A stretch of DNA of 64,000 nucleotides from Erythrophleum ivorense. Lineage: Eukaryota > Streptophyta > Magnoliopsida > Fabales > Fabaceae. Below are positions 38,202 through 51,567 of the stretch, piece after piece. The first letter of the stretch is position 1, and each line of letters starts with the position of its first letter. The position numbers and the translations under genes are program-made. The notes below the pieces were generated by a model. The model saw only the letters and a list, made by a program, of their open reading frames with translations. It ran no database searches and had not been told where the DNA came from. The DNA is taken from contig JAIUCV010000002.1 in NCBI GenBank assembly GCA_026724425.1, forward strand, positions 2,051,001 through 2,115,000, read 5' to 3'.

Positions 38202-40192
38202 TGGGCTTTGGCTTTTCAGGGGAAATTATAATTATCGCTCAAGTTTTGTAAAATTTATAATAAAATATCTTAAAATTAAAATTACTTTTAAGACAAAATT
38301 ACTACTTCATACTGTTAGAATTTAAGATAATTATTATCAAAATTACCTAAATTGTAATTTTTCTAAAATATAGTAGTAATTTTTTAAAATTCTAATATTG
38401 AATCTTTTAAAACTTAGTAATAAGTTTGATTTTTGGAGTAATTTTAATTTTTAAGATCTTTTATTATAAATTTTTGAAAAATCTAAGTCCTTGTAAATAA
38501 TTTTTTTTCAATCCCAATTAGTGTCATTTTAAGTAAATTATAGCTCAATAAGTTTAGTTAAAATTATATAATTTTTTATTTTCAAAATATACATAATTTT
38601 TTAAATTAAAAAATTTATTTTATATTTTAATTTAAGTTAAAATTTTTATTAAAATATCATTCATTAACTCAAATATATTTTTTAAAATTAAAAACATTTA
38701 AGTAGAGGATATTTTGATTAAAAAAACTTAGAATTGGATTAAAGTTAAAAGTAACTTCTTATTTCAAAAGCAGTTTATATATGTTTTAAAAATAAAATAA
38801 AAATTTATATAAGTTTAACAAAATTTAATAGAGATCTGTGTAATTTATGTTTTTTAATTTTTGTTAAAGCATATTTAAAGGAAAAATTTACCATTTAAGA
38901 TCATAAGTTGAAAACATTTATACTAAGAACTTAAAATTTTAAAATTATTCTAAAAAATTATAAGATCAAAATTTTAAAATATAAAGAAAAATTACAATTT
39001 AAAACCCTAAGTTAAAATTGTTGATCTTAGAATTTTTTAGAATAATTTCAAAATTTAAAATGCTTTAGTATAAATATCTTTAATTTAAAATTTTAAATTG
39101 TAATTTTTCCTATTTAATGAGCCATAATGTTGCCATCTTGTGGATAGAACCAATTAAAAAAAAGGAAAAAGAAAAAGAGCTCTTACTATTTTAATGAAAA
39201 TAAATTATAAAATAAAACTAATGAAACGAAATTTCATTATGATTACTGCATTGATACTAGAATAATAAGACTTTCATAAGGATTCAAGGAATATATGTAC
39301 ATAATTTTTGTAGACAAATATATAATTTTTTAATTAAAATATATGCTGTTATGTTTTAATTAAAAAATTATATATTTATTATATTTTAATTAAAATGTCT
39401 AATCGTAAAAATATAAAAAATTATAAACTACACATAAAATAGTTAAGTATTCAAATGTAATTAAAAAAGACAAATATGATATAAAATTAAGATTAAAATA
39501 AATAAAAATAAAATAAAGGACTAAAGTGTTAATTAAGTAACAAAATAATTATATACATATATTGAATCATGACTTATTAAAAATAACTTATATGTGTATA
39601 TAATTAATTTTTATTTGTTTTACTTATTAAAAATTAAAACATAATACATGTATCTAAAGTTTTTGTACTATTATAAATTTTCTTATTAAGTGAAAACTCT
39701 AAATCATCAACATCACATCATTCTATTGAAGTCAAGTGTGTAAGATGTTTTTGGTTAAAAAATATGTATGTTCATGATAATTTATGGTATACCCTAATAT
39801 TGTACCTGGTTTAATTGGAAACTTGATTTAAAAGAAAGAAGTAAAAATGAGGAGAGGGAGAGAGCCTTCACCGGTAGGAAAACCCATATCATCGTTCCAG
39901 GGTCCACTGTAGTGAAAAACTAGAAATCCTAGAGAGGCATTTGAAGCATTTACCTAAATTACTGAGGCATTAAGCAAATAACAAGAATTAGCGTACCCAG
40001 AACGGAGTCAAAGGGATACTTCCGCATTCGTCCCGTTTCGAGCTCATCCTTCCTCCATTGCTCGCATCCGTTATCTGTGTCTGTGCATTCTCATCTCTGC
40101 TTTAGCTAACCATCTGTACCTTCTCCTCAATCTTCATCTGAGATTACTCTGCCAAGATATTGTAATTACCAGCATGAGATAGGCTTTGAACA
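38202..40192. other. AT-rich spacer before the ATG27-like gene
   Basis: No coding exon is supported. A ~230-base fold-back lies at 38880-39110, and an AT-rich stretch near 39290-39420 resembles the 584-1010 repeat. The last ~200 bases are the presumed promoter and 5' UTR of the gene at 40193; no clear TATA box was seen. Confidence 0.5.
38880..39110. repeat. imperfect fold-back (about 115-base arms)
   Basis: The left arm begins ggaaaaatttaccattta and the right arm ends taaattgtaatttttcc. Inner blocks such as aaaattattctaaaaaatt pair with complementary sequence in the right arm. A TATTTAA sequence borders both sides, with one extra base on the left, so a target duplication is possible but not clean. 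It is non-coding and MITE-like. Confidence 0.5.
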
Positions 40193-43100
40193 ATGAGAAT
40201 GATAGGTGGACAAGAATTTCTGAAATGGCTTATTCCTCTTGTTGCGGTTTTACACCGAGTTTTGTCTCTGAACTCGGCCTCTGCAGTCTGCGACTTCAGT
40301 TTTCTTGATGGAAACAAGATGTATAACTATACCTTGACTTCTCCCATGCGGGACTTCCCTCACGGCGTCCTAAGTGAAGATGGGTGCGCCTTCCGCTTTC
40401 TATATTCTTTGTTTCCTGATCTGAGCGTAACCCTCAATTTATTATCGCCAATATGTGATGCATTGCTATTGATTTAGCGCGGTTTAATGTAATTTTGCTG
40501 TTTGTCGTTTTTGGGAGTTTATTTATTCGAACCTTATATTTGTTGTTTTGACGAACCAGGGTTTCTATATACCATTCTTCGTTGATGTTTACTCCAATTG
40601 GCTAAATTATACGTAGAAAAATTCCCGGTATTGCTTAAGTAACGTGGCAATATAACCTTTTAAGATGCTTTAAATTTCGAAGGAGCTAAGAGTCTTGAAA
40701 CTTATTTGTTTGGAGGGTATTGGAAATTATGTCTGGACTCTGGTTCTTTTCTCTTTGGCTGATAACTCAATGATAGGACCTCAAATGATAGACTACACCT
40801 ATCATAGAGGGGAAAAGGCTGTTACTGTCTTATTCTCAATTTTAGTATGCAGTATTTTTGGGCGGAGTTACTTACCAAGATTCCAATTTATATGTCTCTG
40901 ACAGCCAATTTCATTTTATATTTATATAATTTTTTTCTTTTTGCATGTAGATATTACAAAGTAGCAGCAAACGAGACCATCCTATGGTTTCAGGTTGGCT
41001 TCATCAGGTCACACTTAATTCTTTGATTTCAGTACGGTTGATTAGTAATATTTTGTAGTTGTCAGCAATTGTATTCTTTAGCATGGCTTTCATCATCAGT
41101 CATAACTAGTAATATGACATAAATTGCCTTTCTTTTTTTTTGGGTTGCTTTCGGGCTCTAGCACACTGACTATGTAAGTTGTGCCTTGCTTGATTTTTGA
41201 TGCATGCTCGTGCAACTGCAATGGCTGAATTGGAGTTGTGTTAAATGCAAGTTGAAACACTATATGTTTAGACTGTCTATGAAGAGATGGACATTTGAAG
41301 CATTACATTTTCATTTTATAGGCAGCAATGGCCTTTGTATGTTTTGTGCCCAGTTATAATTGAGTTTTTTGGTTTTTGGTTGTTTGGAGCAGCTTTGCGA
41401 TGGAATGATTTTCAATCATGATCCTCCTACATGTGCTGACTGCTGGGTAAATGCTGCTCTTCATAGGCAAAGCTATTTTCTCTGTGTTGATACTTGATAG
41501 AGCAGCATAAAGTTATCTAGATTCTGTGCTTCCATCCAACCTTTGCTAGATTGATATATAATTTTTAATAATACTCTGTAAGTCTCTCTATCTCTCCTAT
41601 GGAGTAAAAATATCCATGCTCCTTGGCTTCCTCGAAGACCAGTGGAGTAAAAATTATTTCTGACAGTTGAGTTGATAAGTAAAGGACCCTTTGTTTATGT
41701 GAAGCCTTAACACATCCATACTTCCTCTCCTATGAATATGCACTTAGACTAAGAAATCCAACAACAAATAACAGTAAAGGCACACTATTTAATAATTATG
41801 AAAGAAAGTTATTAGATTAGTTACCTTGTAAACAAGCATGCTTTGGCATCATAATATATTCTAAATGTTAAAAGATTGAGCTGATAAACTATAGATCTAT
41901 CAACTTTAACCGACTAAAATGAGTCAATCCAGTTTTATTCCCTATTTAAAAAAAAAAAACAATGTGTTGATCGTGATTCCTCTGTGAGTTGAGACAAAAT
42001 GGTAGGGCATAATAGTGATAACTTACAGTAAGAACAACATTAGGATTCTTGTTGCAGTTGAAAGGTCCTGTCTGCTATGTGGGTTAAGTGGACTGTTTCT
42101 GGTTTTACATGATGGAAAGTTGAAAACCTGCTTTTTCTTGTTTTGATAATTATTAATTTATCCTATATTTTCACAAAATTGTTTGCTTATTTGATTGCTT
42201 CATTGTGTGACTTAGGATTGTGGAGGGCCAATGCGGTGTGGGATGGATTGTAGTGCACTTGTGGCAAACAACATTGAAGGTAGAACTTGTGTCAGGCTGT
42301 GTACTGTAAACACTTATGTTTGTCTCCATGAACTTACATTTGTGTCTAGCATCTTCTGCTTGGTTGTTGCAGTGGTAGCCTGTTACGCATCATTAATGGA
42401 ATTATATGATTTAGTGACTGCTTGGCCTAGCTATGAAATTTCACCTGTAGCTACAATTTTTTCAGTCAAATGAACTCTTGAAAGATCACCATGAACGAAA
42501 AAGTAATCTAGCTAATTTTCACTTCTACTTTTGTTGTTAGTAGATGCTCTGCTTCTCTTTCATTGCAGATCAATAGATTTTGCTGCCACAGAAAGTGATT
42601 TTGGTTACTGGCAGTACCCCATAAAAACATCAGAAGATGTTTGTATGAACTGGCTCTTGATAGCTCCTAACTGAAAAAATAAAAAATTTATCACACCTTC
42701 TTATCTCTGCAAGCTATATGTGTTGTATGAAGAGCCTTTAGCCTCACATCATGCCATGTTTAGTTCCTTATTCATCTTCTTTAATATTTTCATGCATGAA
42801 CTACAAAACTTCTTTTCATTTTATAATGCAGTTATTAGGAAAATAATTTACTAAGCATGTAGAATTTGGAAGGAAGGTGATTTAGTTTCTGAATGTAGAG
42901 TTCCCTCACCATCAATTGGGCAAGCCTGTGGGTTGGGAGAATTAGAACTTGGAATGATGTCTTTACTTTCTCTAATTATTTTAAATTATGTTTTAATTAA
43001 AGCATATTCTATTAAAGGCATTTAGTGTGTATTTCTGTTGATGGAATTTTTAAGTGGGACCAGGTGGGAGCCCAGTTCTTCTAACAGAGTGATGAATGCA

Positions 43101-45923
43101 GGTTATCATGTATGCACAACCATAGGACGTGGCCCAAAAATAGATGTTGATATCTTTGGTAAGCTCAATTCTCCCCCATTTTTCTTCCTTCAATTTACTT
43201 CAGATGATGCTTTCCTTTATTTAATTTTTGGTGCTGGGTTGGTGCTCGTATTTTAGTGTTTTATCAGGTTGTTGTTCATTTGAACTGTGTAACTAATCAC
43301 GAATACAGCTATTGTGCATTGATGGTTTTAATACTATTCTTATGGCAGATAAGAAAAATCCCCACATTGGTGTCATAGTTAAAATGTCAAGCAGTAGCCC
43401 TAAGCTAAATTGTTCGCTGTCAGTGTCTGTGCTATGCTATTCAAATGGAGTTCAAGTAATTTTCTTTTTTTTTCATCTATTTCAGCTTTTATTGAATAAA
43501 TTAAACTTTTTGGACTTTATACTGACTGGAATATGTCTCATTTCAATCTTCTGCCTACAGGGACCACATTCTCTGGAGAGATTAGGGACCTGTAACTATG
43601 TGAGTACTCTGTTTGGATATTTTATTATTATTATTATTATTATTGGTTCCTTGCATATTGTTTAGTTTTATATGATGTAGGTTTCCCAACATCCTATCAT
43701 AATTTTTTTATAACCATGTGTGGAATGGAATGTATTTGCTAATTCATTAACTTTAAGTATTAAGATTAGAAATGGAAAATCAATGACAACAATTGTTGAA
43801 AATCTGGGCAATATCACATATGGACTCTTTTTATCATCAAGGATAACTTGATCAAATTTGTTGAATAAATCCATTCATCTAGCTTATTTGTAGGTTATAG
43901 TAGCTTCGTTAGTTTATCAAATGAAATTGTTGGTCATTTTCTATTAGTTAGTATGCTCTTGCTTTTGCTTCTTGTTTTATTTTAATTTTGTTATTATCTG
44001 TTTAATTTATCTTGCAGGCACTCTAGTATTTAAAAAAAAAATTGAATTAATCTTTTATTTCCCTGCATCTAAATCCATTTAAGTGTGGCTTGAGATATAA
44101 AAATGATGACTATGCGAAAGCTAAGAAAAAGGAGATATGAAGGTGATCAAATTTGGTATCATCTGATTGTTTCTGATTTGACTAATCTTGTATGACATTA
44201 GAAAGTGAATTCAATGGTTTACTGTGCTTTGGTTGTGTTACACATTTATAATCTTGTTTCTTAAGCAGGCTACAGAGCTAAAGCATCCATCTGGCTGTGC
44301 CATTATTGTAAATGTTCATGGGAAACGGTGGGGGTGGTTTGTCACCTTAATAACCATGTAAGGATTTTACCTTCTTACCCGGTGCTTTTAATAATTGCAA
44401 GTTTCAGTTATTTGGCTAATTACTAATAATTGTTCCATTTTGATCAATTGGCTCATGTCATTTCAGTGTCTTGTGCCTTTTTGGAGTATATCTACTGGTT
44501 GGCATAGTTTATCGGTATTTCTTCCTTGGGATTCATGGTATAGATGTATGTTTCTTGCTTGTCCTTCTTCTTGTTGCATATATGCCTAATTATAATTACG
44601 TCTAGGTTGGTTTGAATTCACTTGCTACTCCATAATATAAGTTTTAACTTTTGTTGGCATGCTTAGCTCTCATGAAATTAATTATCTCTGGTCTAGTTCA
44701 TATGCATTGAGCGGCAAAAGATCTTGAGAAGAGTCAATTTAAATCATCACATATCTTGATCTCCCACGAGTTTAATTTTATGTTGACAATGGATTTCAAA
44801 TAAACATTTCAAAAGGTAGAGGAGATGAATTGACACAATTTGGCTAAATTACTAAATTTGTCAAGTTGATCCATGTCTTGCATTAGGACATTGGACAATT
44901 CATTTGACTATGATCTCCGGCATTTGGGGTTCTGAGAAGAGGAACAGTTGCCTTATCATGTCAATGTTGCAGTGAAGATAAGTGATGGAGTCCCATTACT
45001 ACAAATAATTATTGTAGTACTTAAGTAGTGTGGTTTTTCCCCCTTACAAGCTGATTTTTGAAGGTGGGTCTTATACTTGCTTTGGTCTCCATCAAAAAGC
45101 ATTCACATTAATGGTTTACAATGGCTCTACATTTAGCGATTTATGCAGCAAGTCCATTCCTAAACTCAAACGCCTGTAAGGCTGTAACCTATAAAAAGTT
45201 CCTATACTAGTTCTAATTAGAAAGAGAAAAAAGGCAAAAAATACAACTTTTTTCTGTTATTCATTTTATATGCCATTTCCATTGTTTCGATTTTCCTCCA
45301 TATGAGGTTTATTGTGAATCTTCATCGCATGACGCATAAGTTCTGTCTGCATTTTTGTCGTGGTTCACTGATTTCATATTGGCGTCATCTATGTGTTGGT
45401 AAAATTAACTATCATTGCTTAGTTTCTGCGTCTCATGCTGAAAATCAAAATCATCAGTCCCTTTACTTTGTAGGTCAAATTGCTTGCGGATTACAATCAG
45501 CCATTCTCATAGTAAATTTTTTTATGCACTAACAGTTTATGATGCTTTATACTATGCTAACTCTGCAGTCCCTTTCCCTTCCTTCACAAGAACTTTGTGA
45601 GAGCAAGTTACTGTTATCGAGATTGAAATTTATTTTCATTTACCCTGTCTTTCAGGTTTTCCCCAACTTGGACTTCTGGTCAACCTTGACCCGTAGAACC
45701 AAGGTATTCTTCCATGTTAATGCTTTCAATATCGGCGTTTTCAATCTGACATGGGAGGAAATAAGGGATGAACTTTTGGTTAATCATGCAGAAAAGATTG
45801 AGTTGACATCTTTTATATAATTATTGTGCTGTGTATTTGCAGGGGTTTTGTGCTTCTTTGGCGAGGAGGTTTAAGGGACCTTCTCAAGGTTACCGGACCT
45901 CATATTCTCCTGTGAACTTCTGA
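40193..45923 (+). CDS. ATG27-like type I membrane protein (MRH-type lumenal domain)
   Basis: Eleven exons: 40193-40383, 40951-40993, 41393-41446, 42216-42279, 43102-43158, 43349-43455, 43561-43599, 44269-44357, 44467-44545, 45656-45703 and 45843-45923. All are in phase with GT-AG introns and give 283 aa. A hydrophobic signal peptide (about residues 10-30) precedes a Cys-rich lumenal region (for example CADCWDCGGPMRCGMDC, about 92-108) with N-glycosylation sequons (NYT45, NET71, NCS). One transmembrane helix follows (about 209-233), and the conserved ...GIDVFPNLDFW segment comes just after it. The short basic tail ends YSPVNF, with a YxxPhi-type sorting motif at Tyr278. Yeast Atg27 with this layout cycles between Golgi, endosome and vacuole; the plant function is less certain. 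From memory the Arabidopsis counterpart is the autophagy-like locus At2g40316. A second in-frame ATG two codons downstream could also serve. Confidence 0.88.
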
Positions 45924-46969
45924 GGATGATATTTTTTTAATTCTGGATTCATTACAGATCATCTCATATATACGATGATTCTTCAGATGCCCTGCAGGTC
46001 AGAGCCAGATGCATCCTTGATATGGAACCTTGAAATCTGTACCACTTGCCTTGACTCTTTCCTCCACGAATTTGGTACTTTCATATCCAGCTGTCTTTCC
46101 TAAAAAGGACAATAGGAAGTGGAAGAAGAAATTGAGAAAAGTTAAAGAAATTCCTAAATGTAATTCTTATTTAAAAAAAAAAAAGGTGTAATAGCAGAGT
46201 TAATATGATAATCTTGATTGATATTCTTTTAATCGATTATCAGGATATTTGAAGGAATTTTGTCTAAAATGATTGTCTCTTTGCCGTTGTTCATTCTTGT
46301 TCTCAAGTCATTACCTTTCCCTTCTGTTTCCTTCCTGCAAACCGCTAAGTTGCTTGTGAATTCAAAGTAAATTTGGTTGATTTATAGATAGATTGGATTT
46401 AAAGGATTGTTGCAATTTGAGCCTCTGGTAAAGAGGATTTGTAGTTTCGGCCAATTCACGAAACTTCTCAAAATACTTGGCTTTAAAGATTTTATTAACT
46501 ACGCAAGCAAGCGCTTGAAAATAGTAATAATAACAATAGTAAAATTGGTTGGGTTCTTACCCGAGAAAATCTTGTTTTAAGTTTTACTTAACACGAAGCT
46601 TTTCATTTGATAACAGCCCGGATCCAATACGAGCTGTTGGATTAATATTACAGTGGGGACAACAAACATAATCAACGCTTTGTGTTAGTCCACGTCAGTC
46701 GGTTTGAATATCTCTGTGCATTCCTACATTATTTTTTAAAGATTTTTTCGCAAGATAAAAATCGAACTTGCGTCAACCACTGCTCAGACGTCTACCAAAA
46801 AACTATTGTTTGGAGGATCACTTAACTACACTCTGCACCATATGAAATTTGTAAAATCAACATTTAGCAACATGGAATTTCAATTCAATTTCTAAAATCC
46901 ATTGATTCAATCTTTAGAAATAGTGTACTTACTTCAATTATACTCAAACCGTCAAACACGACTTAGAAA

Positions 46970-47623
46970 ATGTTTGGTAGAATTGAAAGAAAAGGGAAAA
47001 GGAAAAAAAAAAAGAGAGGGAGACAAAATTGTGTAAAAAGATATTTGGTAGAGTTGAAAAAGAATTATGGAAGGATTTCTTTATATTGTTCATAGTAACA
47101 CTGTTGATTCCTTTAATTTTGTGATAGAATTGCACTGTTGAAGATAGAAAGAGAACAAAGAAATTATTATACATCAAATAACAGTAATATTTTATATTAA
47201 AAGATTTTAAATTTTAAAATTATTTTAATGAGTTCAAGGCAAAAAAAATTCTTAAAATTTTAAACTGTAATTTCTTTATATAGTTAAAATTTTTTATATT
47301 TGAATCTTTTAAAATAAGTTTAAAATTTAATATCATGTAAAATTATAAATATCTTTAATTTAAAGCCTTCAATTATAATTTTTTTTATTACATGGTAATA
47401 AAAAAAATTAATTTTTTAATTTTTTTGGCTCTAAATGTCTTAAACATTTGCCTACATTTAATTTCCATTCTTATACTATTTCTATTATAAAAATAAAAAG
47501 GTATTTTTGTTCTTTTCATATTATGTCAAATGTAATTTTAAGTCACTAGATTTTACTCCATTCTCAATTTTTATTCTCCTTTTCAAGCCTTTAAAAATCT
47601 CTTCACTCTACCAAATACAACCT
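46970..47623. mobile_element. non-autonomous DNA element with imperfect TIRs (hAT-like?)
   Basis: The left end tgtttggtagaattgaaaga matches the reverse complement of the right end (tatttggtagagtgaagaga). The motif is repeated internally near 47041-47060 (atatttggtagagttgaaaa). The ~650-base body is AT-rich and non-coding. Ends of the form TTTGGTAG are common in plant hAT-type MITEs, but I could not settle the target duplication. Confidence 0.5.
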
Positions 47624-48249
47624 TATAATGTTTTCTAATTTTTAATATATTAATCATAGATACTAATGTATACCATTGTGAAGTTTCTAAAGTCTTTGTT
47701 CCAGAATCATATATTAATAAAGTAGAATAAATATATTTAAATAAATATCAATTAATGAAGAGGCGATTTATTGAAACAACTACAGAATGAGAAATTAATT
47801 TCACACTACATATTTTAATTATTAATTATATTTTTATTTGAATAATTTATCATTGACATCCACTTTAATGGATGTCAAACCACTGGTGATTTATAATTAT
47901 ATGTGGTGAATGGTGACTAATGCAAAGCAATTTAAGATATTCCAGTAAAACAATCAATCAAAGCAGATTAATAGCAAATATAGAAAAGATAAACAGAAAA
48001 TATAGAATTATTCAAACGCTCAAAAATCATTACTTAATTGGAGATTACTTTAGTTTATTCGTTTATACTTTATAGTTGATCCGTCGCTTTAACATTTTTT
48101 GAATGTCCAGCACAACCACTGCTGCATATACCAATGTTCATATGTCGTATGTTGATGAAAATTAGCGTAACGAACCGGCTTAAGTTTCAAATGAAAGCTA
48201 AATGTGACCTAATAAATATTGTAAAAAGATTTTCTTATGTCCAGAGATT

Positions 48250-48280
<31 letters not shown>

Positions 48281-49036
48281 AGTGATATGATGAATGAGAT
48301 TTAGTAATCTCACTTGTGTAAACTCTCATTGTCTCTTTTACCTATGAAAATTTTTAACATAAAACAACTTAAACCAAAAAACAATTATCTTTCTTGTTGG
48401 TGCTTTTTTTTAAAAAACTATTTTGGGGGATTTGGTAGGTTCAATGATTTTATATGAAGAAAAAAAGGTTAAGTAATTATGGTTCACAATCTTCTCCAAA
48501 AACCTTTGCTTCGAAGCCAAGCCAAGGCTGTTCTCTTGCAGTATCACATCATCTTGATCGTGCACAACCCACCATACACTTTATCTCTCCTTTATTTATA
48601 ATGCTAAACTTATTTTATCAAGTAGTAAGTACAGACTATTCTAATATCACAAGAAAGCAGAAAGTATGGAGAATTTTTTTACTTATGAAAAATAAATAAA
48701 TAAAATTAATTAATAATAAAAAATAAATATGTTAAGCATATTTTGAATGCAATACATTTTTTTATATATTTATATGTGTACTTTTAGTTGTTTATTTATT
48801 ATAAGTGGAGCATTTTTTTAAGTGCATGATCTATTTTATGTAACACTAAAATTTTTATTGCAAAATAAGCAAATGAATGTTAATAAAAAAAATTGCGATG
48901 AGGACCACTTGCTTAATCAAGAACCCATCTGCTCTCCAAATTAGGTATTCTTGTGGTTGCTTCATCTTTGTGCAACATAGGCTCAATTATTTATTTGCAA
49001 TTACCGCATGCCATTGATTTCTTTCACCTATAAAGC

Positions 49037-49042
<6 letters not shown>

Positions 49043-49075
<33 letters not shown>
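49043..49075. repeat. (AT)n microsatellite upstream of TBL33
   Basis: An uninterrupted AT run of about 33 bases, roughly 115 bases before the ATG. Confidence 0.9.
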
Positions 49076-49078
<3 letters not shown>

Positions 49079-49190
49079 GCAAAAATGAAGGTAGAAATGA
49101 GAATAGTTTGCTATATTAATTGACACATGAAGAGGTGAAAGGATCCAAAAACGACCCTAGAGAGGTGAGGGGGGCATTCATGCAAGTGAA

Positions 49191-51207
49191 ATGAAGCCAG
49201 CCTTCTCACCATCTTCTTCTCCCTCTTCTCTTGTAAGAAACAAGGTTCGCTTCTCTCCCTACCTTTTCACCCTCCTAGCTTTCATTTTCTTCGTTGCTAT
49301 TCTCTATGGCGAGGACTTCATTTGCATGTTCGGCCAACAGTTCCAACTCTACTCCAACCCTCACGCCTTCTTCTCCACACCTGGTTAGTTCATTTTCACA
49401 GAAAATATAGTTTAATTCTTGACAAGATATATATATATATATATATTCTTAAAAAAAAGAAAGATGCAGAGAGAGTTATTTTTCTGGTAATCAGCTGAAA
49501 TGGTTTCTGATGTGTTGGGTATGAAGAGAGAATCAAAAGGCGTAAGCTTCCATTTGCGATCGGGAAAACAGAGGAAGGGTGTGACGTGTTCAGTGGGAGG
49601 TGGGTTCGGGACGAGTTGAATCGGCCTCACTATGAGGAATCGGAGTGTCCCTACATACAGCCACAGTTGACTTGCCAAGAACACGGACGCCCCGATAAAG
49701 AATATCAGTACTGGAGGTGGCAGCCTCACGGTTGCGATCTTCCCGAGTAAGTGCCTAACAAAATCACTCTTCCATAATATAACTAGACTTCATTTTATAC
49801 ATTGTAGTTGATATGACGAAATTCTAGAATTCTAGGCTCATGACAAGGCTCTTCTTTTATTATTATTCTTGGATTGTTGTAATTTACTCGTAGATAGAAG
49901 TTGATCTTTCTAAATCGGGCGACAGGTTATGAAACAGAGAGAACACGCACTTTTCAGTGACGGAAAAAGGACACAGATAGTGTTAAATATTACATCTTCT
50001 TTTCCTTAAATTTCTGTTGTCGAAACTAGATGATGTTTCCAATTCATGCTTTGAAATGAATGGCACAGATTCAATGCGAGTTTGATGCTGGAAACGCTTC
50101 GTGGGAAGAGGATGATGTTTGTTGGAGATTCTCTGAACAGGGGTCAGTATGTCTCTTTGGTCTGCCTTCTCCATCGACTCATTCCTGAAGATGCCAAGTC
50201 CATGGAAACCTTTGATTCACTCACTGTCTTCACTGCTAAGGTACCATTTCATTTTATGCAATCGATCTTGCCACATTCTTCTTCTTCTTCTTCTTCTTCT
50301 TCTGAGAATTCTTTTGTTGTGATTGATATTTGATAAGGAATACAATGCCACAATAGAGTTCTACTGGGCGCCATTCCTCCTGGAATCCAACTCCGATGAC
50401 GCCGTCATCCATAGGGTATCTGATAGGATCGTGAGAAAGGGTTCAATAAATAAGCATGGTCGCCATTGGAAAGGTGTTGATATTTTGGTGTTTAATACCT
50501 ATCTTTGGTGGATGACTGGCTTGAAGATGAAGGTCTTGTATGTTTTTATACCTCACTCCCAATTTCTTTTGCCTAGCTAGATCTTTGCAAAGAACTCCGC
50601 CTAATGGTCTGAAAAATTGGCAGGCTAGGATCTTTTGACGATGAAGTGAAAGAGATAGTGGAGCTCTCAACAGAGGAAGCTTATCGTATGGGCATGAAAA
50701 GTATGCTTAGATGGGTGAGGCTCAACATGGACCCAAAGAAAACTAGAGTCTTCTTCACCAGCATGTCCCCTTCTCATGGAAAGTGAGATATTTAGTCATG
50801 GGTTTGCTTTGCACATGCTATTTGAAACTGTGTGTGTAATAATTTTGAACAATATATTTTGTGGCAGGAGCATAGACTGGGGAGGTGAAGCAGGAAGGAA
50901 CTGCTACAATGAAACGACTCTGATTGAGGATCCCACGTACTGGGGCTCTGATTGTCGGAAGGGCGTAATGCAAGTGATTGGAGAGGTGTTCAGCAAATCC
51001 AAAGTGCCCATTACATTCCTCAACATCACCCAGCTCTCCAGTTACCGCAGAGACGCACACACTTCCATCTACAAGAAGCAATGGAGTCCACTGACTCCTG
51101 AGCAATTAGCCAACCCCGTTAGCTATGCTGACTGCGTGCACTGGTGTTTGCCAGGCCTCCAAGATACTTGGAATGAGCTTCTTTTTGCCAAGCTATTTTA
51201 TCCTTGA
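49191..51207 (+). CDS. TBL33: TRICHOME BIREFRINGENCE-LIKE xylan O-acetyltransferase, TBL33 type
   Basis: Six exons: 49191-49383, 49527-49746, 50069-50240, 50338-50537, 50624-50782 and 50868-51207. All are in phase with GT-AG introns and give 427 aa, normal for the family. It is predicted to be a type II Golgi protein. A short serine-rich, basic N-terminus is followed by one membrane anchor (about 22-40), a stem, the TBL domain (from EEGCDVFSGRWV, about 80-91) and the DUF231/PC-esterase domain. The catalytic GDS motif is Gly157-Asp158-Ser159 (FVGDSLNRGQ) and the DXXH motif is Asp403 to His406 (DCVHWCLPG). TBL29-TBL35 proteins acetylate the xylosyl residues of xylan for secondary wall formation. 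The assignment to TBL33 rests on remembered sequence and on its position next to a PYL5/6-type gene, as in Arabidopsis. Intron 3 contains a CTT repeat. Confident of the family, less so of the exact paralogue. Confidence 0.93.
50278..50303. repeat. (CTT)n microsatellite in TBL33 intron 3
   Basis: About eight CTT units sit inside the 97-base intron between 50240 and 50338. Confidence 0.85.
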
Positions 51208-51567
51208 TTCCATATGTGGCTTCTAAAATTGTAAATGCCATAGGTGAATGGAATGAAACAGATTTTGTGTACAATAATAGTTAGTTTTGAAAGAGGAAAT
51301 TGAATTCTTTTTCTTTTTTCTTTTTTTGGTGATTGGAATTTCAGATTCAAAATTTTGCGAGTTGTGGTGGGTTGTTTTGTCTACTCATTTTGTGTCTCTC
51401 TCTTTTCTGATTTCTTAGCTCATTCATGTGACCCGCGCAATGTTACAAAACGAACTAACTAACATAGTAAATGGGCCCGATTCCTTTAGTTTGGGCCTGT
51501 GTTTAATGTTCACTAATTGTGCAAAAATTGGGCTGCCTTTGATCTTGAAAATATACTAAAACTAGAA

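Larger units (their letters stand above)
45924..49190. other. spacer between the ATG27-like gene and TBL33
   Basis: It begins with a likely 3' UTR. No coding exon is supported; frames at 46944-47177 and 48454-48699 lie in repeat or AT-rich sequence. A putative non-autonomous element spans about 46970-47623, and (AT)n repeats lie near 48250-48280 and at 49043-49075. Confidence 0.5.
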
